DNA from: Neodiprion pinetum
Lineage: Eukaryota; Arthropoda; Insecta; Hymenoptera; Diprionidae
DNA length: 64,000 nt
Assembly: GCF_021155775.2 (NCBI RefSeq)
Contig: NC_060232.1
Span: 37,067,089 to 37,131,088 of the forward strand
Direction of reading: 5' to 3'
Below, piece by piece: positions 1 to 13,100 of the stretch; positions within the stretch are counted from its first letter, which is position 1; every line of letters begins with the position of its first letter. A program made the position numbers and the translations under genes. The notes below the pieces were generated by a model. That model did no database searches, was not told the origin of the DNA, and was given only the letters and a program-made list of their open reading frames with translations.

Positions 1-3000
1 CACTCCTCTGCGAACGTACGAGTAGATACATTAAATGAAGTGACATCTCGAAGCCTGAACTTGCCAAGTTCATACCAGTTACCAATTTTTCATTCTGTCA
101 TCACGACAGACCAAAAAGTCAACTTTAAACACCTACTCGATTCAATCAGACGTTTGTACGAGCTTCAATCCTCGACTTCGCGCGCACTTCTTCGATCTCA
201 CGTTTATAATTTCACGACTTACGTCTCGTCTCATCGTCATTGGAACAAATCATCACCAAGTACAATACGTACCATATATCGGTTAAAAATCAACCTGTTA
301 TCAATGTCCATGGATCCACTTATTAACCATAAGTCAATACCATCCTAATTATACGTCAATTCCTCCAAGTGTGTAGTTACAAGGTATAAGATTTGACATA
401 GACGGGTTATCCAAGCAGGTATACATACAACTATATAGATATACACCTATGATGTTACAGGTTTGCGCGATGTCGGAGACCGACCGGTTTGGTTTTGTAT
501 TAGCATGTAACTCCTGTAGGAGTCGAAGTTGCGATGGGTTGCGGATGGGAGAACCCAGTGGGGTGGGGCTGGGGGTTTCGACGGGCGGCGGAGGGCGGGA
601 GGGGGAGTAATTACCTCCTTGGGGAATCCCCCTCCGTTCTATACCCACCAACGGTATAGCCCCGGTACGGGCACAGAGGTTCCCCACTGTTCCCCTCTGC
701 TCCCAGTGCACCCGAGGGACTCCCCAGTGGTTCGCACAGCGGTTCTCAACCGCCGTTTGCTCATCTTTCATTTTCACGGGGGATACAGATTTGTTTTTTT
801 TTTTTTTTTTTTTTTTTTAATTATTATTATTTTTATTGCTTTGGAAATTATCAAGCAAACTATCATCCCGAACTGTTCGAATCGCTTCTGATTTCCTTCG
901 TCCTTTTTTTCGTTCTCCCTCTCTTGATTTTTTTTTTTTTTTCGTTTATTTTGTATTTTAATGAACTTTGGCAAGTTTAAAGGTGTGATAACGAGATTTC
1001 AGAAACTGTCGGTTTTGTTTTAACATAACGCCCGATGCGAAGGCAACGTGGGAAATTTAGTAAAAATAATTCATTACGTACACCTTGCAGGTTCTTAATT
1101 GCCATCTGACACGGCAATTATTCCAAAGAGGGCAATTTTTCATTTCCGTTTATTTTCACATTTTAATGCCAACTTCGGTACGCACGTGATGCGCCGACGA
1201 ACTTTGTAAGCCGGATGTGAAACTTCATGTTTAGTGGACACGTCACATGACGAGCCCTCGAAACTCGGGTTAAACGATTAGCTTGTCGTCCAACATTCGG
1301 ACCTATTTTTTATGCAACTATAATATTCAACATTCTACAGCGAAAACCGTCGAACTAAATAAAATTATAGAATAGTCAAAAATATGATAATAATTGAAGA
1401 ATTTTTTTCTCCTAATTAGAATGAGGCAGCTTAGTAATTCAGGTAAATTCGGAGCTTTCGATTTTATTTCGGATATGAAAATCGTTCACGTTTAGAGAAA
1501 TCTAAGAAGCTTTTCTGGACGATTTTTTCTTTCCATACATGAAGAATCTTGCAGCGAAATTTTGACGTTTAAAATCAATGTACGTGATAAAGAATTTGAT
1601 AAAAAAATGTTTGCCCCACTATTTTCAAACGATATTTTCAACGCAGTTTATTTTAAATTATATAATAGTTGTGCCATTAATAATCAAATTGAGCGATCGA
1701 TATACCTTTTTCACGCTATCAGATCACGCAGTCATAGTAATATACAAAATGATAACAAATCATAATTGCGATAATCTTACAATCAACTTGCTAATGAATT
1801 TTAATCAAAATTCTTCACTTCAATTATTCATTTAAAAATCGAATCAGTCAAATTGCTTGATGACAAATTTACTATATGATCGTTTCTGCATTCTATAACG
1901 TTCGTCGCAAAATTCTTACAATTCGCCATAACATTTTATAGACACTGGTAGTACACTTTGTATTTCATAGCAATGAAAATTGGTCCGATTTTAAATTGCA
2001 AATTCGAAGGGTCTTCAGCTGTCGGTTTAACGGAGCATCGAAGGCCCCCGATAATGAAGGAAGAAAAACGCGGTCGCGTAGAAAGTGAAAACAGCCTGTG
2101 GCTGATCGGCCGTTGATGGCTACTACTGATTGCAAGACTGGCGAGAGGTCTGACCTGTTCTCGGTTGTACTACTGCGTGGAATACGAGTGCCGCGAGGGA
2201 AAGTAAAATCGAGAGTCGGATTGTAGAATCCACGCCGCAAATAGCGGAAGAAAAATTGAACGAGTAAGTTTGACAGATTTTCGGTTGATTCGAAAATGGG
2301 AATGAAAATTGTGGAAAAGGAACGGGTGAAATGTTAAGAATTTCAAAACTGACGATCTTCGACGAATCTGAAATTTATGAGAAAATTTGAAATTTGAAAC
2401 AAACGAAAACACAGAAGAAAAATGAAGAATTAACTGAAGTTTTTTTTAAAACTTCTATCGTCATCGATTTGATTCAGCGTAAAATTATTCGGACCGACAA
2501 TTTTTATCGACAAGTGAAACGACAATTATTTTAATTAACAAGATACCTTTTTTTAGTGCGCTTATGGTGAAATGAAAAAAAAAAAAACTATACACGGGAT
2601 TGCGAACTGCAATATGAAATACGAAAAAGAAGCTGCTGGAAAGAATTTACATCGAATAGAGTATTTTTTTATTTTCAAAATTTAGGAAACAATACCGAAA
2701 GGATATTTGCGACGTGCAAGTTTTCGACTCGTGTAAGAAGGTTGGATCAGCAACGATTCGGCGACACCCGTTATAGGAAGAGCCGGCATCCCTACACGGC
2801 ACTGTTAAGGGCCAGCTTATCCCACAGGGACCGCACAAACAATAGCAATAGGCAATAGCCCACTGGCCGCCAGCCCAACTCTCCACGATCCCTCTGGGAA
2901 AACTTTAATTTCTTTCTCCGAAAGATGGCCGCTTCTTAGATTTACTCTGTTAGTCTCGAAAGATTGGGTCACCTCTGGGAGGCTCAGCCTACGCGCTCAC

Positions 3001-6000
3001 ACACACACACACACAGACACGCGTACATATACATATACGTATTGTATTATAGGCAAGCATTATACCGTTAAATCGTAAACAAATTAAAGAGTCATATAAT
3101 ATATATATATATATACGTTTATAAGATTATTTGGGGTTTGATAATCGAACTAAAATTGAACGATATTGTAAACAAGAAGAAAAAGGAAACAAACAGAGGA
3201 ATAATTTTTCCATTTGGTAAAAATCGTCAAATTACGTATAACGGAAGAAATAAAATTACTACCACTGTTTTTGACAACGTGCAGCAGCAGAGGATTAGAA
3301 AATTTCGTAAAGTCGGTATGAAAAAAAAATTAATACAACACATGTATATAGTTTTATAAAATCACAATCCTGTTAGATTACGTAATCGTTGTCCCAATAA
3401 TCTTTATTGGAAGGATGGTCAAGTTTTACAAGATTCTTTCCATCTTTCTCGTTACCCTCAACGTGCTCTTCGGCTAGAGGTTTAGATATGAATCCGGAAA
3501 ACCTGCGCGGTTTTATGGCAAATAAAAGAGAAATTAAAAAAATAAATAAACGAAGAGAATTCACTGGATTTAATTATGTATATCAATCGGGTATAATTGC
3601 GAGGAAAGATGCCGGGCCGTTTTTAACAGCTATCCGAATTCCCTGCAGGCGTTGCAGCTTTGAAGCCGATAAATGTTATATTTGTGTAATAACGAGCTGA
3701 TGCATCTCCAGCGACGGGCTAATTTCTTGTTTTAACAACCCCCGGAGGTTCGAAGGTCTCTTATTACCCGGCAGCGGAGGACGAACACAGGTGTGCGGCC
3801 CCTTTATGACTTATGCTACTTTTACGAGGCGCGGAGCACCTGCAGCAGGATCTTCCTCATCTCGGCTTCCTGATCCTGCAGGAGCAATGGGATGTTTTTA
3901 TCCTTCCCCTTGTTTTTCCGCACGTTTGTTTCTCCACCACCCGCCGGGATTTCGGCCTAAATAATATCGTCCGTGATTTTCGTTCCGTCAAACGTAACGA
4001 GGGATGACTTGACGTCACGAAAAGTATACTCCGAGAGAACATAGGCGCCGTTTATCGGCTGGGGAAAACGGTAAAGGGGGCCCGAGGACCAAGATATTAA
4101 CGCAAACTTTCAGACAAATGACAAGACGAAGACACGTGACGCTGAAGGGACTTTCTTCTCGCGAGTTAAAACTTACTCGGACTTTCGCTCTGGCTTGCGG
4201 CTTTTCTCTCATCTCCGATTATCGAGGTTGCATTCCGCGGTTTTTACCTCAGATTTGACTCGGAAGTTTCCCGTGAAATTTAATCGTTCATCACAAATAT
4301 TTTCTCCATACACCTCTATATTCGAATAAATTTGTGACGAATTTATAGCTTCATTTTCAACCCGTTCGATGATATTTTTTTCCTGTTTTTACATTCCTTC
4401 GAATCAAGTTAATGCTCGGTATTTTTTTCACTTTCCTATTTAAAACCGTTCTCGTGATGAGAATTTTTTCAATATTGAAAATTTCTGTAATTTGAACTGA
4501 GAACAATATTGAATCGTCAAAGTTGCAAACACAAATATATCGTTTTGAGATGTAGTAGGAAAAAATATTCTTCAGATGAAAAACTATCTGCAGAAACGTG
4601 GTATTTTGATTTTTTTTAAATTATTTATTTATGTACGAACTTTTAAAAATATCGACGTAAACTTGGACCAGTTACTATTTGACTTACAGTTATGTTCATT
4701 GCACTCTTAATATGGTGTAAAAATGACCGATTAACTTTTCTTCTTTGATTCAGCATCTTCGATTGTAGACAATTAACGTATGATGTAATAAATCAAAAAT
4801 CTCCTATTTTGTAAAACAGGTATTAGAAAAATTTCAACGACAAATAAATCACGATAATTACGTTAGCCGTTGATCGCGCGGTGTTCCAGCAGGTTGTTCA
4901 AAATTAAGCGAAACTCATATCGCGGGCGGTGTGTTATTTCAGCGGGCGTCTTTGGGTTTCCTAGACTCGTTGCCGAGGCAGGATTGCCCGCGGCTATGTG
5001 GCGCCTTTATCTTTCAAAGTTGCCCAACTTTTACGACACAGACTACCAAAGCACTGTGGCACTAAACTACTCTAGAATTATTAACTACGTTTCTTCCGTC
5101 TTTGGACGTATAATGGGGAGAGGGAAGGGAGAAGGAAGAGAGGAAAAGGGGAGTGAAGGAGCTTTTTCGTTTTACATTCGGCCCCGAGTTTTCCTCCTGC
5201 TGCAAGTTCAACGCGAAGTATAATATAATCGCGGGAAAGATAATTAAAAGCTAAAAATTTAAAAAAGAAAGAAAAGAAAAAAAATCGGAACATTATGACC
5301 GAAGAAATTGATGCTTAAATGAAATTGAAGAAGGTTTACGAAATACTCGTTCGGTTGTCTTGATAATATGGAATTTTTTATCGATGACTGGGTGAATGGA
5401 TAACGTTGAAAAATTTCGCCATAAAATATACGTCATATTTTTCATCGATTAGGAAAAAAAACGAGTCAAATACAGTCTTGTATGAATGAAATATTGTATC
5501 GATCAACGAAATTGCTTATCGCTATAAATTTGTGCTCGAAAAGAGAAAAATGTGTACTTTTTCGTATAGATATTAATACATCAGAAACATAGGAATATGA
5601 ATAAAAAGTTATTGCGATGCGATACAAATTTAACATATGAACCTGTTCGCGTACGACAAAGCAATAAACAAACAAACAAACAAACAAGTTAAAAAAGAAA
5701 AACAACGAAAAAACATAATAAAAACTGCGATTTCGGAGAAAACATTCCGCAGCAAGATGTCCCCAAGCGAGTTGCGTTTTAATTACGTGCCCCGGTGCAA
5801 AAGTGCGGTCAGGTCATTACAGATCCGAGTTTATAATGGGGTTGGTTGGAAGCTGTGCGGATCGCGGCCGAGGACAGGGGTGCAAAAGCTCGTAGCACGT
5901 TACTGTAAACGTGGACAAGCCCCCGGTTCACCGGCGATAGTTGTTTCCACGAGCTGCTGCTGCTGCTGCAGGAGGGAGAGGGAGGGAGAGAGAGAGAGAG

Positions 6001-6499
6001 AGAGAGAGCTGAAAAGAGAGGGTGAGAGGAAAAAGAGACGGAGATAGACGACGGGTAGAGGAAGAGATATTCCCCAGGGGTACGTAGCGCTGTGCCACGG
6101 CTGGAGGCAGCTCTGTCTCACCTGGGACACCCTTATTCATACATACATCGAAGGTGGTACACTCCGAGCAAAGAGCCCGGTTGTTTTTCTCAATACCCGA
6201 CAGTTATACAATTTTCCCGAAAAATTATACGTCCAAAAAGAGAATCGGTAGAAAACAGAGATCTAAAGCGAATGTTTACGATCTATATGAAACGCACCAA
6301 AAATTCGGTTCCTGCATTTACGTCGTAAGAGTTACGAAGAAAGAGGTTATGTCATAGCCCGTTTCGGGATTGAAAAATATCGATTATAAACGTCGAGGAT
6401 TTCTTTCCTTCGCTTCAACGTTGCGGGCGAGAATATCTCACGACAGTTTGCTGCCGCATTTAAAGTATTATAAGATTCCATTAATCTATTTAGCGAGCG

Positions 6500-6860
6500 A
6501 GCTGTACCGGGAATAGATGCGGAGGCCGCGAGGGACCCAGCGGAATGAAGAGAGCGGAGGGCAGGGAGGTAGAGGGGCGAGGGATCAGAGGGGGAGGAGG
6601 ACGAGGGTGGCCCCAAGGGGATGCTGCGCTCTCCTCTGGCGCTGCCGGCACTCCGAAACGTCGGGGGAGGAGGGAACTAATCAGCGAGGCGCATGCGCGC
6701 CGGGCCTCTCCGCGGTCTCTGGGGAATCCCCTCGGCGTCCTCCTGACGCCCCGCAACCCGCGAGCCACGGAACACCGCGGCAGCTACGCGAACCGCCAAG
6801 GTACAGGACCTTCCAGCTTCGAGGACGCGGAATGCCGTCGAATTATGCCTGGATGATTAT
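6500..6860. other. GC-rich islet inside Oaz intron 3
   Basis: A strongly GC-rich and purine-skewed block in otherwise AT-rich intron. It contains an NRF1-like GCATGCGC and a perfect GGGGAATCCCC palindrome at 6721-6731. Overlapping ORFs exist on both strands, but they are arginine/glycine/proline-rich and look like composition artefacts. It could be an enhancer or an alternative promoter; nothing in the sequence decides this. Confidence 0.35.
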
Positions 6861-7128
6861 CGCTACGACAGGGATCTAACGATAAATCTATTTCTTTTTT
6901 TTTTTTTTTTTTACCATTTATTATTAGTATTGCAGTTCGGTAGAACCTCGACAGCTATTTGTGTTGTTGAACCTGCATCAAATTATCGCAATTTATAGTT
7001 ACAAGATAATAATATAACACCAGAAACCTTAAAAAAAAAATTAAAATAATAAAGGACTGTACAGTAATCAGAATTGGAAATTTCACTCGTGTTCTCTTCT
7101 TCGAAGTAATATTTTAACCCACGTGTAA

Positions 7129-7483
7129 GGGGCTGTCCGTAAACCACGTAGCCAGTTTAAGAGGGGGTGGTGATCTTAGTCTGCGATACGTAGTTTTATA
7201 ATTTGATGCATTCTAATTTCGAGTGATCTCTTTTGTAGTCACGAGTTTCAATGACGTGCGTTCGTGATAGGTAGACTGGAAGCTCAGATTAATTATCAAG
7301 AAAAACCTGAGAACAATTCTTTTCCGGCTAATATTGATTAGCATGCGTGGCTAGTCCCGCCATTCGTTTCTTCGGGTATCTTACGATTAGAGTAATAAGA
7401 AATTCAAAAGAATGATTTGTCTATCCTTTTTTCAATGTTCAAAAGTGTCCAAAATAGAGTTACGTAGTTTATGGACTGATACC
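7129..7483. mobile_element. Possible degenerate MITE with imperfect terminal inverted repeats
   Basis: The left end contains GTCCGTAAACCACGTAG (from about 7135). The right end, reverse-complemented, contains GTCCATAAACTACGTAA. These 17-bp arms differ at three positions and lie about 350 bp apart. No transposase ORF lies between them, as expected for a non-autonomous DNA element. I could not identify a clean target-site duplication, so family assignment is open. Confidence 0.4.
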
Positions 7484-8247
7484 TAATATCAGTGTGTTTG
7501 GATACGAATGAAAAAAAAAACTTAGTTCATACGTGTTTTTAAAAATTATTTTTAAAAAAATCGAAAGTTGTCACCATTTTTGAACTTAACAATCAGACTT
7601 TTAAAGGGAAATTTGTGTTAAAAAATTGCAGGGATCACATTATGCGTAACAATAATTGCGTAGCTTTGAAAAATGTTGCGCTATTTCACGATTCGAGTTT
7701 TCTTTTATTTTTTTTTTTTTTTTTTCGCAAGAAATGCTAAACTTTTTCCTATTGACAAAAATTGATACTTCTTTGAAAAAAAAAACAAATTTTTATCAAA
7801 ACGTTCTCGTGCCCGTTGAACAAAAACTTTAAACACGATACGACGGAATTTGCAGATCCTGAAGATTGAAATTTTCTCCTTACTTCTCGACTGGATTTCA
7901 AAAATTCCGAATTTTATTCTTATTACTGACTCGAGGTCGTATAACAGAAATGAAGTACCCAACCGTATTCAATACCGTTACACCGTCACGGGATTGAAAA
8001 TCTTTCGTGTGCGAGTATATATCCGTAAGGTAAGTAACTGCAGCAGTGGGAATCGACAATATTTGGTGAATAATTGAAAACGTCTGACAGGAAGTTCGAA
8101 GCGGCTCCTCCTCGCGTATATAAGTATATATAAGAATGAGGAAAAATCGAAGAAAGGAAACAGGAAAAGAAAGTAAATAAAAAAAAAAAGAAAACGAAAA
8201 ACTATGGGAAAAAAAAAATTCACCCGCTTTAATAAGGCGTTTACGCC

Positions 8248-8281
8248 CCCCTCCCCCTCCCCCCCCCCTCCCCCCCCCCCC
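8248..8281 (+). repeat. C-rich homopolymer-like tract
   Basis: Almost pure cytosine interrupted by a few thymines. It sits next to an A-rich segment and creates glycine- and proline-rich spurious ORFs on the two strands. Confidence 0.9.
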
Positions 8282-9233
8282 AGCAGGGTAACGCGATTCA
8301 CACCCCCGACCCTCGATGGCACGGCACGACCCCGGTTTGCCTGGCTGGCGTGCAGAGCGCATGAAACAGAGCGGATAATTCCCAAGATGGTGTTGAACAC
8401 ACGCGTTTATACCGACCTATCACTTTTACACAATTCGCACGGTAAACGTGAAAACGCATCTATGCCTTCTGTACATTATACGTATATCCGGTGTAACACG
8501 TGTACGACTAGTTTATTAGCATCCCCATGCGATTACCACTTATTGTACGATGTATCCTTTATTCAACAAAACACGCACCTGTAACGATTATTTTTAATCG
8601 ATCCCTTTTCATAAGGCGTCCCTCAATTTATCCTCAGATCGTTATACCTGACTAAACAATTCAATTTGTTAACATGGAAATCGAAAGTGAAATATTTAGA
8701 CAAAAAACAGGAATAACGCAGCAGCGGTTGACATAGTTTTTTTTTTTTTCTTATCTGAATTCTGCAACGCTACGGATGGGAGTATTAAAAAAAATTATCA
8801 ACATATTCATTATTACGTAAGAATTATTTATAGATATGCGAACAGAGGTGAAGTTTTAGCTTCTGTTATATATGCGAACATACGTGTAACCGATGTATCG
8901 GTTACAAATTTGGGGGATGAACATATATAGCATTATATTATATTTTGCAAACGTGTTTCGGGCGTAGGTGGAAAGTTATAACTTTCGAGGACCCAATAAA
9001 TATTTGAAGGAATACATTGCGCCCCGGCAGAAGAAAGGAGTTTGATGTTTTCAGGTAGGTAGATATACCGGATTCCCCCGGGAAGTCGGGTACTCCTTAG
9101 GGACTCGGCCCCGTTCGAGCCGGTTCTACTTCCAAGTAATATAAAGTATGTAAGTGTATACCTGATGAAAGCTAACTCAAAATAATAACATCCCGTCCGG
9201 GTGTAAGCGAAGAGAGCAATCAGGCGCTGCTTA

Positions 9234-9249
9234 TATATGTATATATATG

Positions 9250-9284
<35 letters not shown>
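9234..9284. repeat. TA/TATG microsatellite
   Basis: Alternating TA with occasional TATG units. It yields spurious tyrosine/isoleucine-rich ORFs. Confidence 0.9.
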
Positions 9285-10101
9285 CCCTGTAGTACCTGTA
9301 TGTATATACCTCGCCAACTCAAACGGAATGAGGTAACGAAAGCTGATTTTAGGAAGAGTGAGAAAGAGAGAAAGAAAGAGAAACAACACAGAAACAGGTA
9401 ATCCGATAATATAATCAAAAGCGGAAAATATCGACAACTAAACTGCCAAAATTGAAGAATTCAAAATTCGTTCATCGTACGATTTTCGAGATAAATAAAA
9501 GAAATCAATTCGGTTTTAAACAAAGAATTGAACAAAACAAATCACTTTCAGCGTAGTTTAGATTTTCTATATCGTTAACGTTCCCCGTTGATCGATCCAA
9601 ATCACTTTTGGATCTTCAAAAGGTCGAAGCTGCGGACCTTGCGCCGGGGTTAAGACCACAAATTTGATACACATACGTTGAGATAAACATGGATGCACTT
9701 CCTGCACTTCAACGTCGAGGCTGGGTCAACCCTCGGGACTGGGGGACGCGTTCCCTTTCTCGATACCTTCGCCGCCGTGAAAGAGAGAAAATACATTCAG
9801 CGAGGACTGCGATTCGCGATCAGGGATTGCATTTCTTAAGCACCTGAGGCAAACAATGCCGGATCTCGACGCATTCGCGTATTGTTCGCATCCCGTGCAC
9901 GCAGTGATAACGGCGGTCGCGAATGCCGCGTGAGATGATGCGGAAACAATGCACTTTTTCACCCTGAGTTGCGAAACGTGGTCTTCTTGTCGGTGTTTTT
10001 GCACGGGTTGTAGTTTTGTTTCGAAAATACTTCATCTCAAGCTTGAATTAATTCGACAAACTGCACAGAAACTACGGTAACAATAAGCCAATTTTACTCA
10101 C

Positions 10102-13100
10102 CGTCGGACGCTCTGCTGAAAGCTCGTTGAAGCTCCTCGTCTTCGTCCTCGTCGTCTTCCGCTGTCGTTGGGAAGAAGGTACCGATAAAAAATAAAATTG
10201 AAAGAATGTTATCGCGTTATCGACGGTGTAAGATTTTATAATTGTGGAAATGTACGAATGGTTAGAATGTGGCTAAAAGTGAAAACCAAGAATGAAAAAA
10301 GATCGAAGTAAGCGAAGAATTGTGAAACAGAGATCCAATACCTTCAAGTAGCGCCTGTGAAATTGAATTCGTTCGTTAGAACTGACTTCTTGATATCGAT
10401 AAATAAATTTGAAAATAAAAGTGAACATTTTTTATGATTTGGATTACTCAATGTCTTAAATAAAAATTTCCTACGAATGCTGATATGTCCGTATACATTT
10501 TATACGAATACAACCGAGTCGCAAAGGAAATGATCACCGAGTATATATACCTAAAACGAATCCAAAGCTTGCGCGAAGGGAATACAACAAAACATTTTGC
10601 GGAGGAACGCGTCAAGAATATAAGTGAAGATGAGAATTGAGTAAAACGGAGAAGCCATCCAAAGAAAATATAGCATACAGGAACATTCAAAAAAACTGTG
10701 CAAGTCGCAAGAAAAATTTAAAGCCAACTTCCGTTACATGATGAGGATGTAAAAAAAATTCCGAAAATCCGAATAATAAGGAACGAATTGCAATGATTAT
10801 CAACGTGATTACTGTCCTAGCTGCATCGCGTCTTCCGCACTTTTGCCACCTTGCGCAATAACATCGAAGATTGTGGGTTGGGATCGGTGAGGAGAGTCGC
10901 ATCGTACGGGCATTGAGATGAGGACGTAACATTCGCACGGCACTCGGTACGGCAAGGTAATGGGAATATAATACGGAATACATAATGTAATATTCACATG
11001 GGAGGAGGTTGAGGAGGAGGAGGAGGAGGAGGAGGTGCAGCATCAGAGAATGACGGGATACCGGGGACTCCAAGGGGGTCTTAAAAGCAACTGTCATCAT
11101 TTGATATGTACACCTACTCAAACAAGAGCGAAAATAATCCCTAGCCGTTACGTTTCGGAAATAATATACCTTACACCACTCGCACTTTTCACGCAGTCAC
11201 GTAATACGCAACGCAACGCGTGCTTCACACAAACGCAGACTCTCTTGAATGACAGATCCTTCCTTCCTTTGAACTCGTCACCGAGACACCTCCGACACTC
11301 GATTCCTCAATTTGTGCTTTCAGAAGAAGTAATAAGCCACGTGGCAAGGTAACGCTTTCAATGAAGGAAATAACTTTCTATCTGATCATCTCGAAACCTC
11401 GCGGATTTGAAGCCACTTTAACTGGTGACGGGTCAGGGAACGTTTTTGGAAGACGCTTCTTCAGCTTGCAAGGATCTATTTTCTAATAGATCGTTGTACG
11501 CGTCCCAATTGCTGATCACTAAAGTTTCGATGGGTTTTGGTTGATCCACGTGAAAAAGTTACATCGGACCGTTAACGATCTGTTTTATACACAAGCAAGC
11601 CTATAATTTTTAAACTTCGGCATCGATTATTTTCAATCTTCCTAGAATAATTTATACCTATTACTTATAGCAGGATAAAAATCCTGTAAATATTAAATTA
11701 CTCCGATCGTACTGTTCGATATCCAATAGTTTTTGCAAGAATTACGTGCAGTAATAAAAATTTTGATTCAGCCGACGAACGATTTTTTTATAACATATTC
11801 TGTTGATAAAGGGGGTGCATGTCTACCGCAATTATCCTAAATGCTTAAATAAAATACTCTAAACTTACGTTTGATCGCCGAGGCTTCGCAATCGTGATCC
11901 AAATTGTCCAACGCATATTGTTCGTTGATGTCATCCCACTCTTCGTCCCCTGAAAGATGAGAAAAAAATGCAAACTATTATCAACAAAGATCGAGGTACG
12001 ATATTTTTCTCCTGCGGTAAAAATACAATTTTTCTTAATCATCGCAACTTCTGTTTCACGACGAAACCAACTCGGACCCGGTTTGAATTTTATAAAAAAT
12101 GAAGACCGAAGAAACTTTTCTTGAAACTTGATCCTCACGATCGCGGAGGTAATTCATTAGATTCTGAAGCAGCAGCGGAGACTCGCCTCATATTTGACGT
12201 AACGACGATGCGATGGCTGGTGCAGCAAACTTGGCACTCAGATAATTAGCTGATTATTTTGGCGGGTATAAGTTGGAGGGGCAAGGCATCGAGCTGCCTC
12301 TGCAGTCAAAACCGTGGAGCTGGATATTATGATACATCAGTCCCCAGAACAGACGGACAGACGGATGGACGCGACAGGGATAACCGCAAGAGGGTTTGAA
12401 TATTTTAAAAGCACATCGCAGGATCTGAGACGTCGAGACCCGCGGAACCATTTTGACTCCCATTAGCTAGTCTTGAAATGCGAACCAATCCGGAAAACCA
12501 GAGATCCTGACGTCCGCGGTCGGCCTAAGACATACCTGGAGGTTTGCGCAATCGTAATTCGATGTCGGAGTGAGTCGATTTCCGTTTCGTCACGCGAACC
12601 TTGTCAACCGTCCAACAAATGTTTCACTTTGATTTACATCGCGAGGTTGAAGCCAGCAACACTAACGTACGAAAAACATTGGAACGAAAATCACTGTTTC
12701 CCAATTTTTGAAAGATTTTTAACGAGGAGGAATTTTCTCCGTGGTATGAGAAAGTTTTCCTTTATCACGGTTTCTTCCATTCCATATGATTCCGGAGTTG
12801 GAGTATAAAGTTTCAAGCGTTCAACCATTTTATTCAACTCGATCAGCATCTCCTTTTCACATAATTCCCGAGTATCCAGCCGACCATTTTCGCGAATCCA
12901 GACGCTTGACCGTGCCGCAATAGCTATTTGGTATTTTGGTATGCATTGGACATCGACACACGCATGCAAGTATTATAGGAAAAATTCAATCTGCCGTAAG
13001 TAGGCAACAGCAACAGCAGCAGCAACAGCAGCAATAGGAAAAGTAAACAATTTGGCGGTAAGCCGAATGAAGTCCGTGCCCAAGAGGTGGTGTGTGTGTG

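Larger units (their letters stand above)
1..10101. other. Oaz intron 3 region, no convincing exon
   Basis: This lies downstream of Oaz coding exon 3 and should be intron. I found no ORF with zinc-finger spacing or another recognisable domain on either strand. It holds a poly-T tract (about 794-818), a CA repeat (2998-3016), CTG and GA repeats (5953-6008), a C-rich tract (8248-8281) and a TA repeat (9234-9284). GC-rich islets lie at 530-770 and 6500-6850, and a possible MITE at 7129-7483. Confidence 0.6.

Noticed and set aside
349..891. Overlapping ORFs on both strands in a GC-rich block
   Set aside because: Glycine/arginine/proline-rich translations in both directions with no motif, explained by composition and the poly-T tail.
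6490..6879. Arginine/glycine-rich ORFs of 92-120 codons on both strands
   Set aside because: All frames of the GC islet are open; no domain and no splice context.
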